A DNA stretch of 64,000 nucleotides. Source: CAWHJN01 sp963829705 (lineage in GTDB: Bacteria > Bacteroidota > Rhodothermia > Rhodothermales > BA12). Under the pieces are notes generated by a model, which saw nothing but the letters and a program-made list of their open reading frames with translations, had not been told where the DNA came from and did no database searches. Each line of letters begins with the position of its first letter. Position 1 is the stretch's first letter. Of the stretch, positions 17,611 to 25,951 are shown piece by piece. The position numbers and the translations under genes are program-made. The stretch is taken from assembly GCA_963829705.1 (NCBI GenBank), contig CAWHJN010000001.1, forward strand, positions 62,001 through 126,000, read 5' to 3'.

Positions 17611-19679
17611 GCCTCGTTTTCGTCCACGAACGGCGCGAGGAGTTCGGTGGCGGCCTCGGCGATGACGGTGCCCGGCCCGAAGATCGCCGTCACACCTGCG
17701 TTCTTGAGGGCGTCGTGGTCCTGCGGCGGCACCACGCCGCCGACGACCACGCGGATGTCGCCGCGCCCGTAGCCGCGCAGCGCCGCGAGAAGGTGCGGCA
17801 CGAGTGCGCGGTGGCCACCTGCCAGACTCGACACGCCGAGGAAATGCACGTCGCTCTCGACGGCTTGCCGGGCGGCCTCCTCAGGGGTCTGGAAAAGCGG
17901 GCCGAGGTCCACGTCGAAGCCCACGTCGGCAAAGGCCGAGGCGATGACTTTCGCGCCTCGGTCGTGACCGTCCTGCCCGAGCTTGACGACGAGCATGCGG
18001 GGGCGGCGGCCTTCGATTTCCTCGAACGCCTCGGCGAGTGCGCGGGCGTGCTGAAACGGCGTGTCGTGTTGCGCCTCCTGCACGTACACGCCGCTCGTGG
18101 CGCGGGGCGTGGGGCGGTAGCGCCCGAACACGTCTTCGAGCGCCTGCGACATCTCGCCGAGCGTCGCCCGCGCCCGCGCTGCCTCGACGCTCGCCGCCAG
18201 CAGGTTACCCGCGCCCCGTGCCGCCTCGCGCAGCGCGTCGAGCGTTTCTTCGACGGCCGCCTCGTCGCGTTCGGCGCGCACCTTCGCCAGCTTTTCGAGC
18301 TGTGCCGCCCGCACGGTTTCGTTGTCGATGGTCAGGAGGTCGAGGCCGTCGTCGCCGTCGTGTTTGTAGGCGTTGACGCCCACGATCACGTCGTGCCCGG
18401 TGTCGATGCGGGCCTGTTTGCGCGCCGCGGCCTCTTCGATGCGCGACTGCGGCACGCCCGCCTCAATGGCTTTCGTCATCCCCCCCAACTCCTCGATTTC
18501 GGCGAGGTGCGCGCGGGCTTTCCGGGCGAGGGCATCCGTCAGGCTTTCGAGCCTCTGGCTGCCGCCGAGGGGATCGACGAGGCGCGTCAGGCCCGACTCG
18601 GCCTGCAACAAGAGTTGCGTGTCGCGGGCGATGCGGGCCGAGTGGTCGGTGGGTAGCGCGAGGGCTTCGTCGAGCGCATTGGTATGCAGGGACTGCGTGC
18701 CGCCGACGACCCCCGCCATCGCCTCGATGCACGTGCGGACGACGTTGTTGTAGGGATCCTGCGCCGTCAGGCTCCACCCCGACGTCTGGCAGTGCGCCCG
18801 CAGCATCGACGAACGCGGGTTTTGGGGATCGAACGAGTGCACGATCTCCGCCCACAGCATCCGGGCGGCGCGCAGCTTGGCGGCTTCGGTGAAAAAATCC
18901 ATCCCGAGTCCCCAGAAAAACGACAGGCGTGGCGCGAAAGCGTCGATGCCGAGCCCCGCCCGCACGCCTGTGCGGAGGTATTCGAGCCCGTCGGCGAGCG
19001 TGTAGGCGAGTTCGAGATCCGCCGTCGCCCCGGCCTCCTGCATGTGGTAACCCGAGATCGAGATCGAGTTGAAGCGGGGCATGTGCCGGGCCGTGTAGCC
19101 GAAAATGTCGCCCACGATCCGCATCGACGCCTCGGGTGGGTAGATGAAGGTGTTCCGCACCATGAACTCCTTCAAAATGTCGTTCTGGATCGTCCCGCTG
19201 AGTGTGCCGGGCGCGACGCCCTGCTCCTCGCCCGCGACGACGTAAAATGCCAGGATGGGCAGCACGGCCCCGTTCATCGTCATCGACACCGACATCTCCC
19301 CCAGCGGGATGCCGTCGAAGAGCACCTTCATGTCCTCGACGGTGTCGATGGCAACGCCCGCCATGCCCACGTCGCCCACGACGCGCGGGTGGTCGGAGTC
19401 GTAGCCGCGGTGCGTGGCGAGGTCGAAGGCAACCGACAGCCCTTTCTGCCCGGCGGCGAGGTTGCGGCGGTAGAAGGCGTTGGATTCCTCGGCGGTCGAG
19501 AAGCCCGCGTACTGCCGCACCGTCCACGGGCGCGTGGTGTACATCGTCGCGTACGGGCCGCGCAGGTACGGCGCTTCGCCCGCGCCGAAGCCCAGGTGCG
19601 GTGCGTCGGCGTCGTAACGCAGTGGCGCGTCGAGGCCGTCGGGCGTGTACACAGGAGAGGCAGGAGCGTCGGAATGCAT
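17607..19679 (-). CDS. mutB: Methylmalonyl-CoA mutase, large (catalytic) subunit
   Basis: 690 residues. The TIM-barrel catalytic domain (about 30-530) includes RPWTVRQYAGFSTAEESN and the substrate/cofactor segments SISGYHMQEAGA and FFWGLGMDFFTE. The C-terminal cobalamin-binding domain holds the base-off motif DGHDRGAKV, whose His (near residue 570) is the lower cobalt ligand. It interconverts L-methylmalonyl-CoA and succinyl-CoA. The order is small subunit, large subunit, meaB, with a 3-base gap and a 4-base overlap. No cobalamin riboswitch is evident upstream. Confidence 0.97.
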   Translation of the reverse strand: MHSDAPASPVYTPDGLDAPLRYDADAPHLGFGAGEAPYLRGPYATMYTTRPWTVRQYAGFSTAEESNAFYRRNLAAGQKGLSVAFDLATHRGYDSDHPRVVGDVGMAGVAIDTVEDMKVLFDGIPLGEMSVSMTMNGAVLPILAFYVVAGEEQGVAPGTLSGTIQNDILKEFMVRNTFIYPPEASMRIVGDIFGYTARHMPRFNSISISGYHMQEAGATADLELAYTLADGLEYLRTGVRAGLGIDAFAPRLSFFWGLGMDFFTEAAKLRAARMLWAEIVHSFDPQNPRSSMLRAHCQTSGWSLTAQDPYNNVVRTCIEAMAGVVGGTQSLHTNALDEALALPTDHSARIARDTQLLLQAESGLTRLVDPLGGSQRLESLTDALARKARAHLAEIEELGGMTKAIEAGVPQSRIEEAAARKQARIDTGHDVIVGVNAYKHDGDDGLDLLTIDNETVRAAQLEKLAKVRAERDEAAVEETLDALREAARGAGNLLAASVEAARARATLGEMSQALEDVFGRYRPTPRATSGVYVQEAQHDTPFQHARALAEAFEEIEGRRPRMLVVKLGQDGHDRGAKVIASAFADVGFDVDLGPLFQTPEEAARQAVESDVHFLGVSSLAGGHRALVPHLLAALRGYGRGDIRVVVGGVVPPQDHDALKNAGVTAIFGPGTVIAEAATELLAPFVDENEA

Positions 19680-19682
19680 GGC

Positions 19683-21107
19683 TCAGTCGAGGAGGTGCAG
19701 CAGGGCGAGGGTGTCGCGGAGGTGGGGGTAGAGCGGCGCGCGGGCGTGGATGAAAAACGCGGCCCCGGCTTCGCGCAGCGCGCCTTCGGAGGCTGGTTTG
19801 CCCGCCACGCCGATGGGCACGCCGGGCGTTTTTTTGCCGAGCGCGGTGAGCACATCCGCCCCCGTGGCGTCGTAGTCCGCATCGGCAGCGCAGACGACGA
19901 CGGCGGCAGCACCGGCGGGGATCGCGTCGATCTCGTGAACGTCCACCGTCGAAAGCCCGGCCGTACCAAAAAACTCGCGGCTGAACCCGGCGCGGGCTGA
20001 CGCCTGCGCGCGGTCGCCGAACAGGTACAGGCACACGGGCGCGTTTTTGCGGGCGGCGGCGCGCAGCGTCTCGAAGGGCGTGGCGAGACGGCGCGGCGCG
20101 AGGCTCGTTCCGGCGGCTTCCGGCGCGATCTCCGGCACCACGTCGGCGGGATCGGGTGAGCGTGTGACGCCGACGATGCGCGCCTTGCCACTCAGTACCT
20201 GTGCCTGCCGCGCCCGGTGCTGCGCCGCGACGCGCTCCGCGAGATCGGCATCGTGGCACGTGGAAAAGCCGCCCCCGCGTTCGATCTCGTCGTGGCGCGC
20301 GCGGGCCGCCTCCACGAACTGCTGCGTCAACACCTCGACGGCGTACGCGCCGCGCGCCGGGTCGAGGAGTGAGCCGAGGTGCGACTCGTCGCGCAGGAGA
20401 AGATGCGTCTGCCGCGCCAGCCTGCGTCCGTTCTCCGTCGTGCCGCTCAGGCTGTCGTGCGGGCGCACGCACAGCGCGTCCGCGCCGCCGACGAGGGCGG
20501 CAGAGGCCGCGAGTGTGTTGCGGAGCAGGTTGGTGTGTGGCGCGGCGGCGGTGTGGAAGTAGCGCAGCGTGAGGACGAGCAGATGCAGGTCGGCGTCCTC
20601 GAAAAGATGCCGCAGCGCCCGCAGAAATGCGATTTCTGCGATCCATTCCGGCCCCACGCCCGTCGTCACGCGCAGCGGCGTCGCGCTCGGCGCTGCGGCG
20701 CGCTGAGCCAGCAGCCACGCCAGCGTCTCCACGCGCGTCGCGCCCGCCTCGCGCAGCGTCAGCCCGTCGAGGCCGGTCGAGAGGTCGCCCCACGTGGGCG
20801 GTGCGAGCAGGTCGAGACCGGTGTGCGTAGGCGCGTCGCCGGTTTCGACGTACACCGCCTCGGCTCCGTCGAGCGAGGCCGCATCGTCCCAGCGAGAGAA
20901 AAACTGCACGACGGCAGCGGGACGAGCAGGTGCGGTCGGCACGTCGAGCGGCGTGCTGTCGTCCGGGAAGTAGATCGGTTCCAGCACGATGCCCGGCTCA
21001 ACTTCCCAGCGCAGGCTTTCGACCGAGCGGTCGCCGAGTGTGCGGCGTGCCTCGGCGGTCCAGGCGTCGCGGGTTTGCGGGGTGAAAGGCGGCGTGCCAG
21101 CGAGCAT
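19683..21107 (-). CDS. mutA: Methylmalonyl-CoA mutase, small subunit
   Basis: 474 residues from ATG 21107, which shares a base with the TGA of the upstream methyltransferase (TGATG). The barrel domain keeps segments homologous to the large subunit (VGPEWIAEIAFLRALRHL, THTGLDLLAPP) but not the catalytic residues. The C-terminal Rossmann-like part lacks the DxHxxG cobalt-ligand motif, as expected of the small chain. It pairs with the large subunit 3 bases downstream. The gene is GC-rich, and long open frames on the opposite strand are artefacts of that. Confidence 0.93.
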   Translation of the reverse strand: MLAGTPPFTPQTRDAWTAEARRTLGDRSVESLRWEVEPGIVLEPIYFPDDSTPLDVPTAPARPAAVVQFFSRWDDAASLDGAEAVYVETGDAPTHTGLDLLAPPTWGDLSTGLDGLTLREAGATRVETLAWLLAQRAAAPSATPLRVTTGVGPEWIAEIAFLRALRHLFEDADLHLLVLTLRYFHTAAAPHTNLLRNTLAASAALVGGADALCVRPHDSLSGTTENGRRLARQTHLLLRDESHLGSLLDPARGAYAVEVLTQQFVEAARARHDEIERGGGFSTCHDADLAERVAAQHRARQAQVLSGKARIVGVTRSPDPADVVPEIAPEAAGTSLAPRRLATPFETLRAAARKNAPVCLYLFGDRAQASARAGFSREFFGTAGLSTVDVHEIDAIPAGAAAVVVCAADADYDATGADVLTALGKKTPGVPIGVAGKPASEGALREAGAAFFIHARAPLYPHLRDTLALLHLLD

Positions 21108-21658
21108 CAAGGGGCGGGCGTTTGAGAGAGGCGGCGGTAGTGGCGCACGAGGTCGTAGAACATCACCCCGAAGGCGACGGAAACGTTGAGCGACTGCTTC
21201 GCCCCGAACTGCGGCAGCTCGAGCGCGAGGTCGGCCTGGGCCATCAAAGTATCGTCCACGCCGGTGACTTCGTTCCCCACGATGCACGCGAGGGGGAAAT
21301 GGCCGAGCGTGAGCGCGTCGAGCGGCGTGGGCGCGTCGGTGATTTCGAGCGCGCCGATGGTGTAGCCTTCAGCGCGGAGCGCGGCGATGGCGGCGAGGGG
21401 ATCGGCGTGGTGCGTCCACGGCACGGTGTCCTGCGCGCCCAGCGCCGTCTTGTGGATCGCGCGGTTATCGGGTGTGCCGGTGTAGCCGCAGAGGTAAAGG
21501 TGACCGAGCCGGAGCGCGTCGGCGGTGCGAAACATCGCGCCGACGTTGTGGATCGAACGCACGTCGGCGAGCACGGCGGCGACGGGATGGCGGGGCAGCG
21601 CCGCCAGCGCCTCCGGCGTCGGTCGCGGGATCTCGTGGTGTCGTAGTTTGTGCAGCAA
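21107..21658 (-). CDS. SpoU/TrmH-family RNA 2'-O-methyltransferase
   Basis: About 183 residues from TTG 21658. The SPOUT motifs are present: VRSIHNVGAMFRTADA, then CIVGNEVTGVDDTLMAQADLALELPQFGAKQSLNVSVAFGVMFYD, with the trefoil knot at the end. The short form lacks the extra N-terminal L30e-like domain of RlmB, so the target may be a tRNA or rRNA ribose. ATG 21721 and an earlier ATG at 21793 would extend the protein, but only through a heptad-repeat tract and into the divergent gene, so the TTG is preferred. It leads the mutase operon by overlap. Confidence 0.88.
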   Translation of the reverse strand: MLHKLRHHEIPRPTPEALAALPRHPVAAVLADVRSIHNVGAMFRTADALRLGHLYLCGYTGTPDNRAIHKTALGAQDTVPWTHHADPLAAIAALRAEGYTIGALEITDAPTPLDALTLGHFPLACIVGNEVTGVDDTLMAQADLALELPQFGAKQSLNVSVAFGVMFYDLVRHYRRLSQTPAP

Positions 21659-21662
21659 GAGG

Positions 21663-21772
21663 AGGTTTGACGTTTGAGGACGGAGGGTGGATCTGCAATC
21701 CGCTCCCGCGAGCCCGCTCATTTCTTCCCGCCAATCTCCAACCTCTACCCTCCGTTTTCCAACCGCTCCCGC
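21663..21772. repeat. Paired inverted heptanucleotide tracts in a divergent promoter region
   Basis: On the left the units are GGTTTGA, CGTTTGA, GGACGGA, GGGTGGA. On the right they are CTTCCCG, CCAATCT, CCAACCT, CTACCCT, CCGTTTT, CCAACCG, CTCCCGC, which run up to the ATG at 21775. The right units are roughly the complement of the left ones; CGGAGGGT and ACCCTCCG, for example, match exactly. The region could form a large imperfect hairpin between two divergent start codons. Confidence 0.75.
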
Positions 21773-21774
21773 AC

Positions 21775-22370
21775 ATGCGCCGCGTTCTCCCACTCGTTTT
21801 CGCCGTTTTCGCCAGCAGCCTCGCCCTCCCGGCCTGCACGACGCTCCAGCAGGTGGCAGCGCTCAAAGATGTGAAGTTCGACCTCGACGGCGTCGCGCAG
21901 CCGTTCCTCGCGGGCGTGGATTTGCAGCGCGTGCGCGGCTACAACGACCTCCGCCCGACGGACCTGCTGCGCCTCACCAACGCCATCTCCAGCCGCGAAC
22001 TGCCGCTGACGTTCACGCTCCTCGTGGGCGCGGAAAACCCCGCCGACAACCCCGTTACGGCGCGCATGCTGCAACTCGACTGGACGCTCTTTCTCGAAGA
22101 CCGCGAGACGATCTCGGGCGTGCTCAACCGCGAAATCGCCCTCCAGCCCGGCACCCCGCAGCAGATCCCCGTGGATATCACAGTCGATCTCATCGAGTTT
22201 TTCGGCACCAACGCGCAAGATCTCGTCGAACTCGCGCTGGCGGTTTCGGGGCAGGAGGGGGCGCACCCAAGAACATCCGGCTGCGCGCCACGCCGACGAT
22301 CAACACGCCCATCGGGCCGATTCGCTATCCGCAGCCCATCACGATCGTCAGCCGCACGGTGGGCCAGTGA
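21775..22370 (+). CDS. LEA14/WHy-like lipoprotein, interrupted by an apparent frameshift in a G run
   Basis: The signal peptide MRRVLPLVFAVFASSLALPAC has a Cys at a lipobox. The body has the late-embryogenesis-abundant type 2 fold pattern: PLTFTLLVGAENPADNPVTARMLQLDWTLFLEDRETISG and a second beta half. The frame from 21775 stays open but turns to nonsense after VSGQEG at about 22255. The expected ending GAPKNIRLRATPTINTPIGPIRYPQPITI continues in the next frame to a TGA at 22370. One extra G in the G5 run near 22256-22260 restores a 198-residue protein. The stop overlaps the cmk start. Such proteins are periplasmic and of unclear role, perhaps in desiccation or membrane protection. Confidence 0.82.
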
Positions 22371-23050
22371 ACGCGCATCCGGTGATCGTCGCCATCGACG
22401 GGCCAGCAGGCAGCGGCAAGAGCACGACGGCGCGCCGCGTGGCCGAGAAGCTGGGTTTTCTCTATCTCGACACGGGCGCGATGTACCGCGCCGTGGCGCT
22501 GGCGCTGCACCGCGTCCACGCCGATCCTGCTCACGCCACGGCGCTGCCCGAGGGTTTTTCGCTCCACCTCAGCCACGGCCCGGACGGCGAGATGCAGGTG
22601 TGGCTGGGCGACGAAAACGTGAGCCGCGCCATCCGTGCGCCCGAGATGGGGGGGCTTGCGAGCGTGGTGAGCGCGCTTCCGTGGGTACGCGACGCGATGG
22701 TGGCGCTGCAACGCGAGGTTGCCGGAAAGGCGCGGGCAGCGGGTCAGGGCGTCGTCCTCGACGGGCGCGACATCGGCACGGTGGTTTTTCCCGACGCTGA
22801 AGTCAAAATCTTCATGGTCGCCGACAGCCGCGAGCGGGCGCGCCGCCGCCACGCCGAACTCGTCGCGCGCGGCGCTGAATTGACGGTTGAGGAAGTCGAA
22901 GCCGACCTCGTGGCACGCGACACGCAGGACGCCACGCGCGCCGTCGCGCCGCTGCGCCCGGCCTCCGACGTGGTCCACCTCGACACCACCGCGCTCGCTC
23001 CTGAAGATCAGGTGGATTTCGTCGTCAGGCGGGTGCTGGAACGCCGGTAA
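22367..23050 (+). CDS. cmk: Cytidylate kinase
   Basis: 227 residues from GTG 22367, overlapping the stop of the LEA-like gene (GTGA). The P-loop is DGPAGSGKST, the substrate region is DTGAMYRAVAL, and DGRDIGTVVFPDAEVKIFM with RARRRHAEL is diagnostic of bacterial CMP kinases. It phosphorylates CMP and dCMP. It is followed by rpsA, the common cmk-rpsA order in bacteria, with about 190 bases between them. Confidence 0.97.
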   Translation: MNAHPVIVAIDGPAGSGKSTTARRVAEKLGFLYLDTGAMYRAVALALHRVHADPAHATALPEGFSLHLSHGPDGEMQVWLGDENVSRAIRAPEMGGLASVVSALPWVRDAMVALQREVAGKARAAGQGVVLDGRDIGTVVFPDAEVKIFMVADSRERARRRHAELVARGAELTVEEVEADLVARDTQDATRAVAPLRPASDVVHLDTTALAPEDQVDFVVRRVLERR

Positions 23051-23241
23051 GGGTCTTTCGTAGGCTATTTTTCGCCCTTGACTCTCGCCGTGCGTCCGTG
23101 GCCCAGGGCTGCTTCCCCGACGCGCGGCGGTTTTGTCTACACACCAAACCGGCCGGTGGGCTCGCGGGGAACGCGCCGCACCTGGCAGACAATGGCAACC
23201 ACGGCACCTCGCGTGCCCAGGCGTTGCCGGGAGCACTGTAC

Positions 23242-25791
23242 ATGGCTGAAGATCAGCAGAAACCGGAAACCCCGGACACCCCGACCTCCGATACGGTCGA
23301 AGAAGTCGCGCAGGACGTGCAGCAGGAAGAAGGGGCGGTTGCCTCTACCGAGCCCGAAGTGGCGCTCACCGAGCCCATCAGCGGCGACGGAGCCGACACC
23401 GCCACGGCACCTGCCGACGAAGAAACCTCTGCCGAAGCAGAAGAAGACAAGCCCTCGTTCGTCGAGCGCGCCGTCGATGCCGTCGAGCACGCACTCGGTC
23501 TGGACGACGACGAAGCCCCCGATTCGAGCGAGGCCGAGGAAGCGACCACCGACGCGGCAGGCACCGCAGATGCGGAAGACGACGAGCGTTCGTTCGTCGA
23601 GCGCGCCGTCGATGCGTTCCAGGATGCTGTTGGTAGCGTGGCTGAAACCGTCAGCGCCGTCCGCCACGCCATCACCGGCGAGGAAGACGTTCCTACTTCT
23701 AGCATCGGCTCGGTCGAGGCGCTGCGAAAAGGCCGCACGAAGATCGGCTACACCGGCGAGATCATCGGCGACGTGGTCAAGCTCGAAGACATCGAGCGCG
23801 AATCGTCGAGCGAAGTCGAGCGCACGCACGCCGAACTCCGCCGCATGGTCGAGGCGACGATGCGCGAGATTCCCGAGCAGGACATCGTCCAGGGCCGCGT
23901 CGTCACCATCGGCGACAAGGACGTCGTCATCGACATCGGCTTTAAGAGCGACGGCGTCGTGGCCAAGAACGAGTTCGACCGCGAACTCGTCGCCGGCGAC
24001 ACCGTCGAGGTCTTCATCGAGCGCCGCGAAAACTACCAGGGCCAGCTCGTCCTGTCGAAGACCAAGGCCAACACCGTCCAGCGCTGGCGGCGCGTCGAGA
24101 ACGCGTTCGAGAACGAAGAAGTCCTCGAAGGCACCATCATCCGCCGCATCAAGGGTGGCATGATCGTCGAGCTGTTCGACAACATGGAGGCCTTCCTGCC
24201 CGGCTCGCAGATCGACGTCCGCCCCGTGCGCGACTTCGACGCGTACCTCGAGCGGCGCATGGAATTCAAGATCGTCAAGCTCAACCCGGCCAACGAGAAC
24301 ATCGTCGTCTCGCACAAGGCCCTCATCGAGCGCGACCTTCAGGAGCAGCGCGAGAGCATCCTCGAGACGATGGAAGCCGGCCAGATTCTGGAAGGCGTCG
24401 TCAAGAACATCACCGACTTCGGTGCCTTTATCGACCTCGGCGGCGTGGACGGATTGCTCCACATCACCGACCTGTCGTGGGGCCGCGTCTCGCACCCGAG
24501 CGAAGTGGTCACCATCGAGGACAAGATCAACATCGTCGTCCTCGACTACGACAAGGAGCGCCAGCGCATCTCGCTGGGCCTCAAGCAGCTTCAGCCGCAC
24601 CCGTGGGACGACATCCACGAGCAGTTTGCCGAGGGGCAGACGGTCGAGGGCAAGGTCGTTTCGATCACCGACTACGGCGCGTTCGTCGAGCTGGAGCGGG
24701 GCATCGAAGGGCTCGTCCACATCTCCGAGATGTCGTGGACGGAGCACGTCAAGCACCCGAGCCAGGTCGTGGCGCTCGGCCAGATGGTCGAGGTCAAGAT
24801 TCTCAACATCGACAACGACTCCAAGAAGATCTCGCTGGGCATGAAGCAGCTCCAGCCGGATCCGTGGGAAGGCATCGCGGCGCGCTACCCGGCGGGCACG
24901 GTGCTCTCCGGCAAGGTGCGCAACATCACCGCGTTCGGCGTTTTCGTCGAGATCGAGAGCGGCATCGACGGGCTCGTCCACATCAGCGACCTGTCGTGGA
25001 CGAAGAAAGTCCGCCACCCGGGTGAAGTGGTCAAGAAAGGCCAGGAACTCGACGTGGTGGTGCTCGGCATCGACGAGAAGAACCGCCGCATCTCGCTGGG
25101 TCACAAGCAGGTGGAGACGAACCCGTGGAACACGTTTGCGAACGTGTACACCGAGGGTTCCGACCACGATGCGACCGTCCAGCGGGTGCTCGAGGCAGGC
25201 GTCGTGGTCGATCTTCCGCTCGACGTCGAGGGCTTCATCCCGGCGGGCGAGTTGAAGAAGACGGGCCACCCGGCGGATTACTACCGCGAGGGCCAGACGC
25301 TCGAAGGTCTGCGCGTGATTCGCTTCGACTCGCAGGGCAAGGAGATCATCCTGTCCGAGACGGCCGCCGAGCGTGAAGGCGAGCGGACCGCGCAGCAGCA
25401 GGAGCGGCAGCAGGAGCGCGACGAGCGCTCGCGTGCCCGCCGCGAAGTGCGCGACTACGTCGAAACGTCCAACACTGGCCCGGCGACGCTGGGCGAGTTG
25501 AGTGGCCTGGCAGCCCTCAAGGCCGAGATGGAGAAAGCCGAAGCCGCACAGGCCAAAGCCGATGCCGAAGCGGAGACCGAGAACGTCGACGCCGTGGCCG
25601 ATGAGGCCGTGGCCGAGAAGCCGATCTCCGCGCTTGAAGGCGGCGAGTCGGTCAGGAGCATCGAAGAGACCACCGAACCCGCGGACGACGCCGAGATGGC
25701 CGTCACCACGGGAGACGTGATCGAGATGGCGGAGGAGGAGATCGACGACGAGGACGACTCGGACGACGATGAAGACGACGAAAATGCGTAA
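23242..25791 (+). CDS. rpsA: 30S ribosomal protein S1 with a long acidic N-terminal extension
   Basis: 849 residues from ATG 23242; GGGAG lies about ten bases upstream. Six S1 RNA-binding domains start near residue 214; domains 3-5 carry repeated GAFID/VELxxxxxGLVHIS(D/E)(L/M)SW. Before them is a roughly 210-residue acidic extension with two copies of SFVERAVDA (about 72-80 and 117-125), each followed by an amphipathic helix. The C-terminal tail is Glu/Asp-rich and ends in a DDEDDSDDDEDDE-like run. S1 binds mRNA on the small subunit, which is important where Shine-Dalgarno sequences are few. The extension is longer than in most S1 proteins. A terminator follows. Confidence 0.95.
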   Translation: MAEDQQKPETPDTPTSDTVEEVAQDVQQEEGAVASTEPEVALTEPISGDGADTATAPADEETSAEAEEDKPSFVERAVDAVEHALGLDDDEAPDSSEAEEATTDAAGTADAEDDERSFVERAVDAFQDAVGSVAETVSAVRHAITGEEDVPTSSIGSVEALRKGRTKIGYTGEIIGDVVKLEDIERESSSEVERTHAELRRMVEATMREIPEQDIVQGRVVTIGDKDVVIDIGFKSDGVVAKNEFDRELVAGDTVEVFIERRENYQGQLVLSKTKANTVQRWRRVENAFENEEVLEGTIIRRIKGGMIVELFDNMEAFLPGSQIDVRPVRDFDAYLERRMEFKIVKLNPANENIVVSHKALIERDLQEQRESILETMEAGQILEGVVKNITDFGAFIDLGGVDGLLHITDLSWGRVSHPSEVVTIEDKINIVVLDYDKERQRISLGLKQLQPHPWDDIHEQFAEGQTVEGKVVSITDYGAFVELERGIEGLVHISEMSWTEHVKHPSQVVALGQMVEVKILNIDNDSKKISLGMKQLQPDPWEGIAARYPAGTVLSGKVRNITAFGVFVEIESGIDGLVHISDLSWTKKVRHPGEVVKKGQELDVVVLGIDEKNRRISLGHKQVETNPWNTFANVYTEGSDHDATVQRVLEAGVVVDLPLDVEGFIPAGELKKTGHPADYYREGQTLEGLRVIRFDSQGKEIILSETAAEREGERTAQQQERQQERDERSRARREVRDYVETSNTGPATLGELSGLAALKAEMEKAEAAQAKADAEAETENVDAVADEAVAEKPISALEGGESVRSIEETTEPADDAEMAVTTGDVIEMAEEEIDDEDDSDDDEDDENA

Positions 25792-25811
25792 GCGCAGCGT
25801 CGTGTAGCTTG

Positions 25812-25848
25812 GAGGGCGGCTCTCGCAGGAGGGTCGCCCTTCTTTTTT
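25812..25848 (+). terminator. Intrinsic terminator of rpsA
   Basis: AGGGCG (25813-25818) pairs with CGCCCT (25835-25840), with CTC/GAG pairing inside the loop, followed by TCTTTTTT. It lies about 20 bases after the rpsA stop. Confidence 0.85.
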
Positions 25849-25951
25849 AGCGCCCCGATCTTCCCGCGTATTCGGAGCGTTTTCCACCCTACGCGTTCGT
25901 TTGTCGTTGCACGACGCGTTGTTTCGGTTTCACATAGCCCAGCCCCACCTC

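Noticed and set aside
18463..20793. A 776-codon minus frame overlapping both mutase genes in another frame
   Set aside because: Arg/Ala-rich shadow of mutA and mutB; it crosses the true gene boundary.
21107..21280. Cobalamin riboswitch ahead of the mutase genes
   Set aside because: mutA starts within the stop of the methyltransferase gene, so there is no leader, and no B12-box-like sequence was noticed.
21107..21793. A longer methyltransferase starting at ATG 21793 or 21721
   Set aside because: The extra residues are encoded by a heptad-repeat array and, for 21793, overlap the divergent lipoprotein start.
23137..25887. A 916-codon open frame on the minus strand opposite rpsA
   Set aside because: It is the complement of a highly conserved gene; its protein is Val/Asp/His-rich with no family pattern. 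High GC at third codon positions removes stops on the antisense strand.
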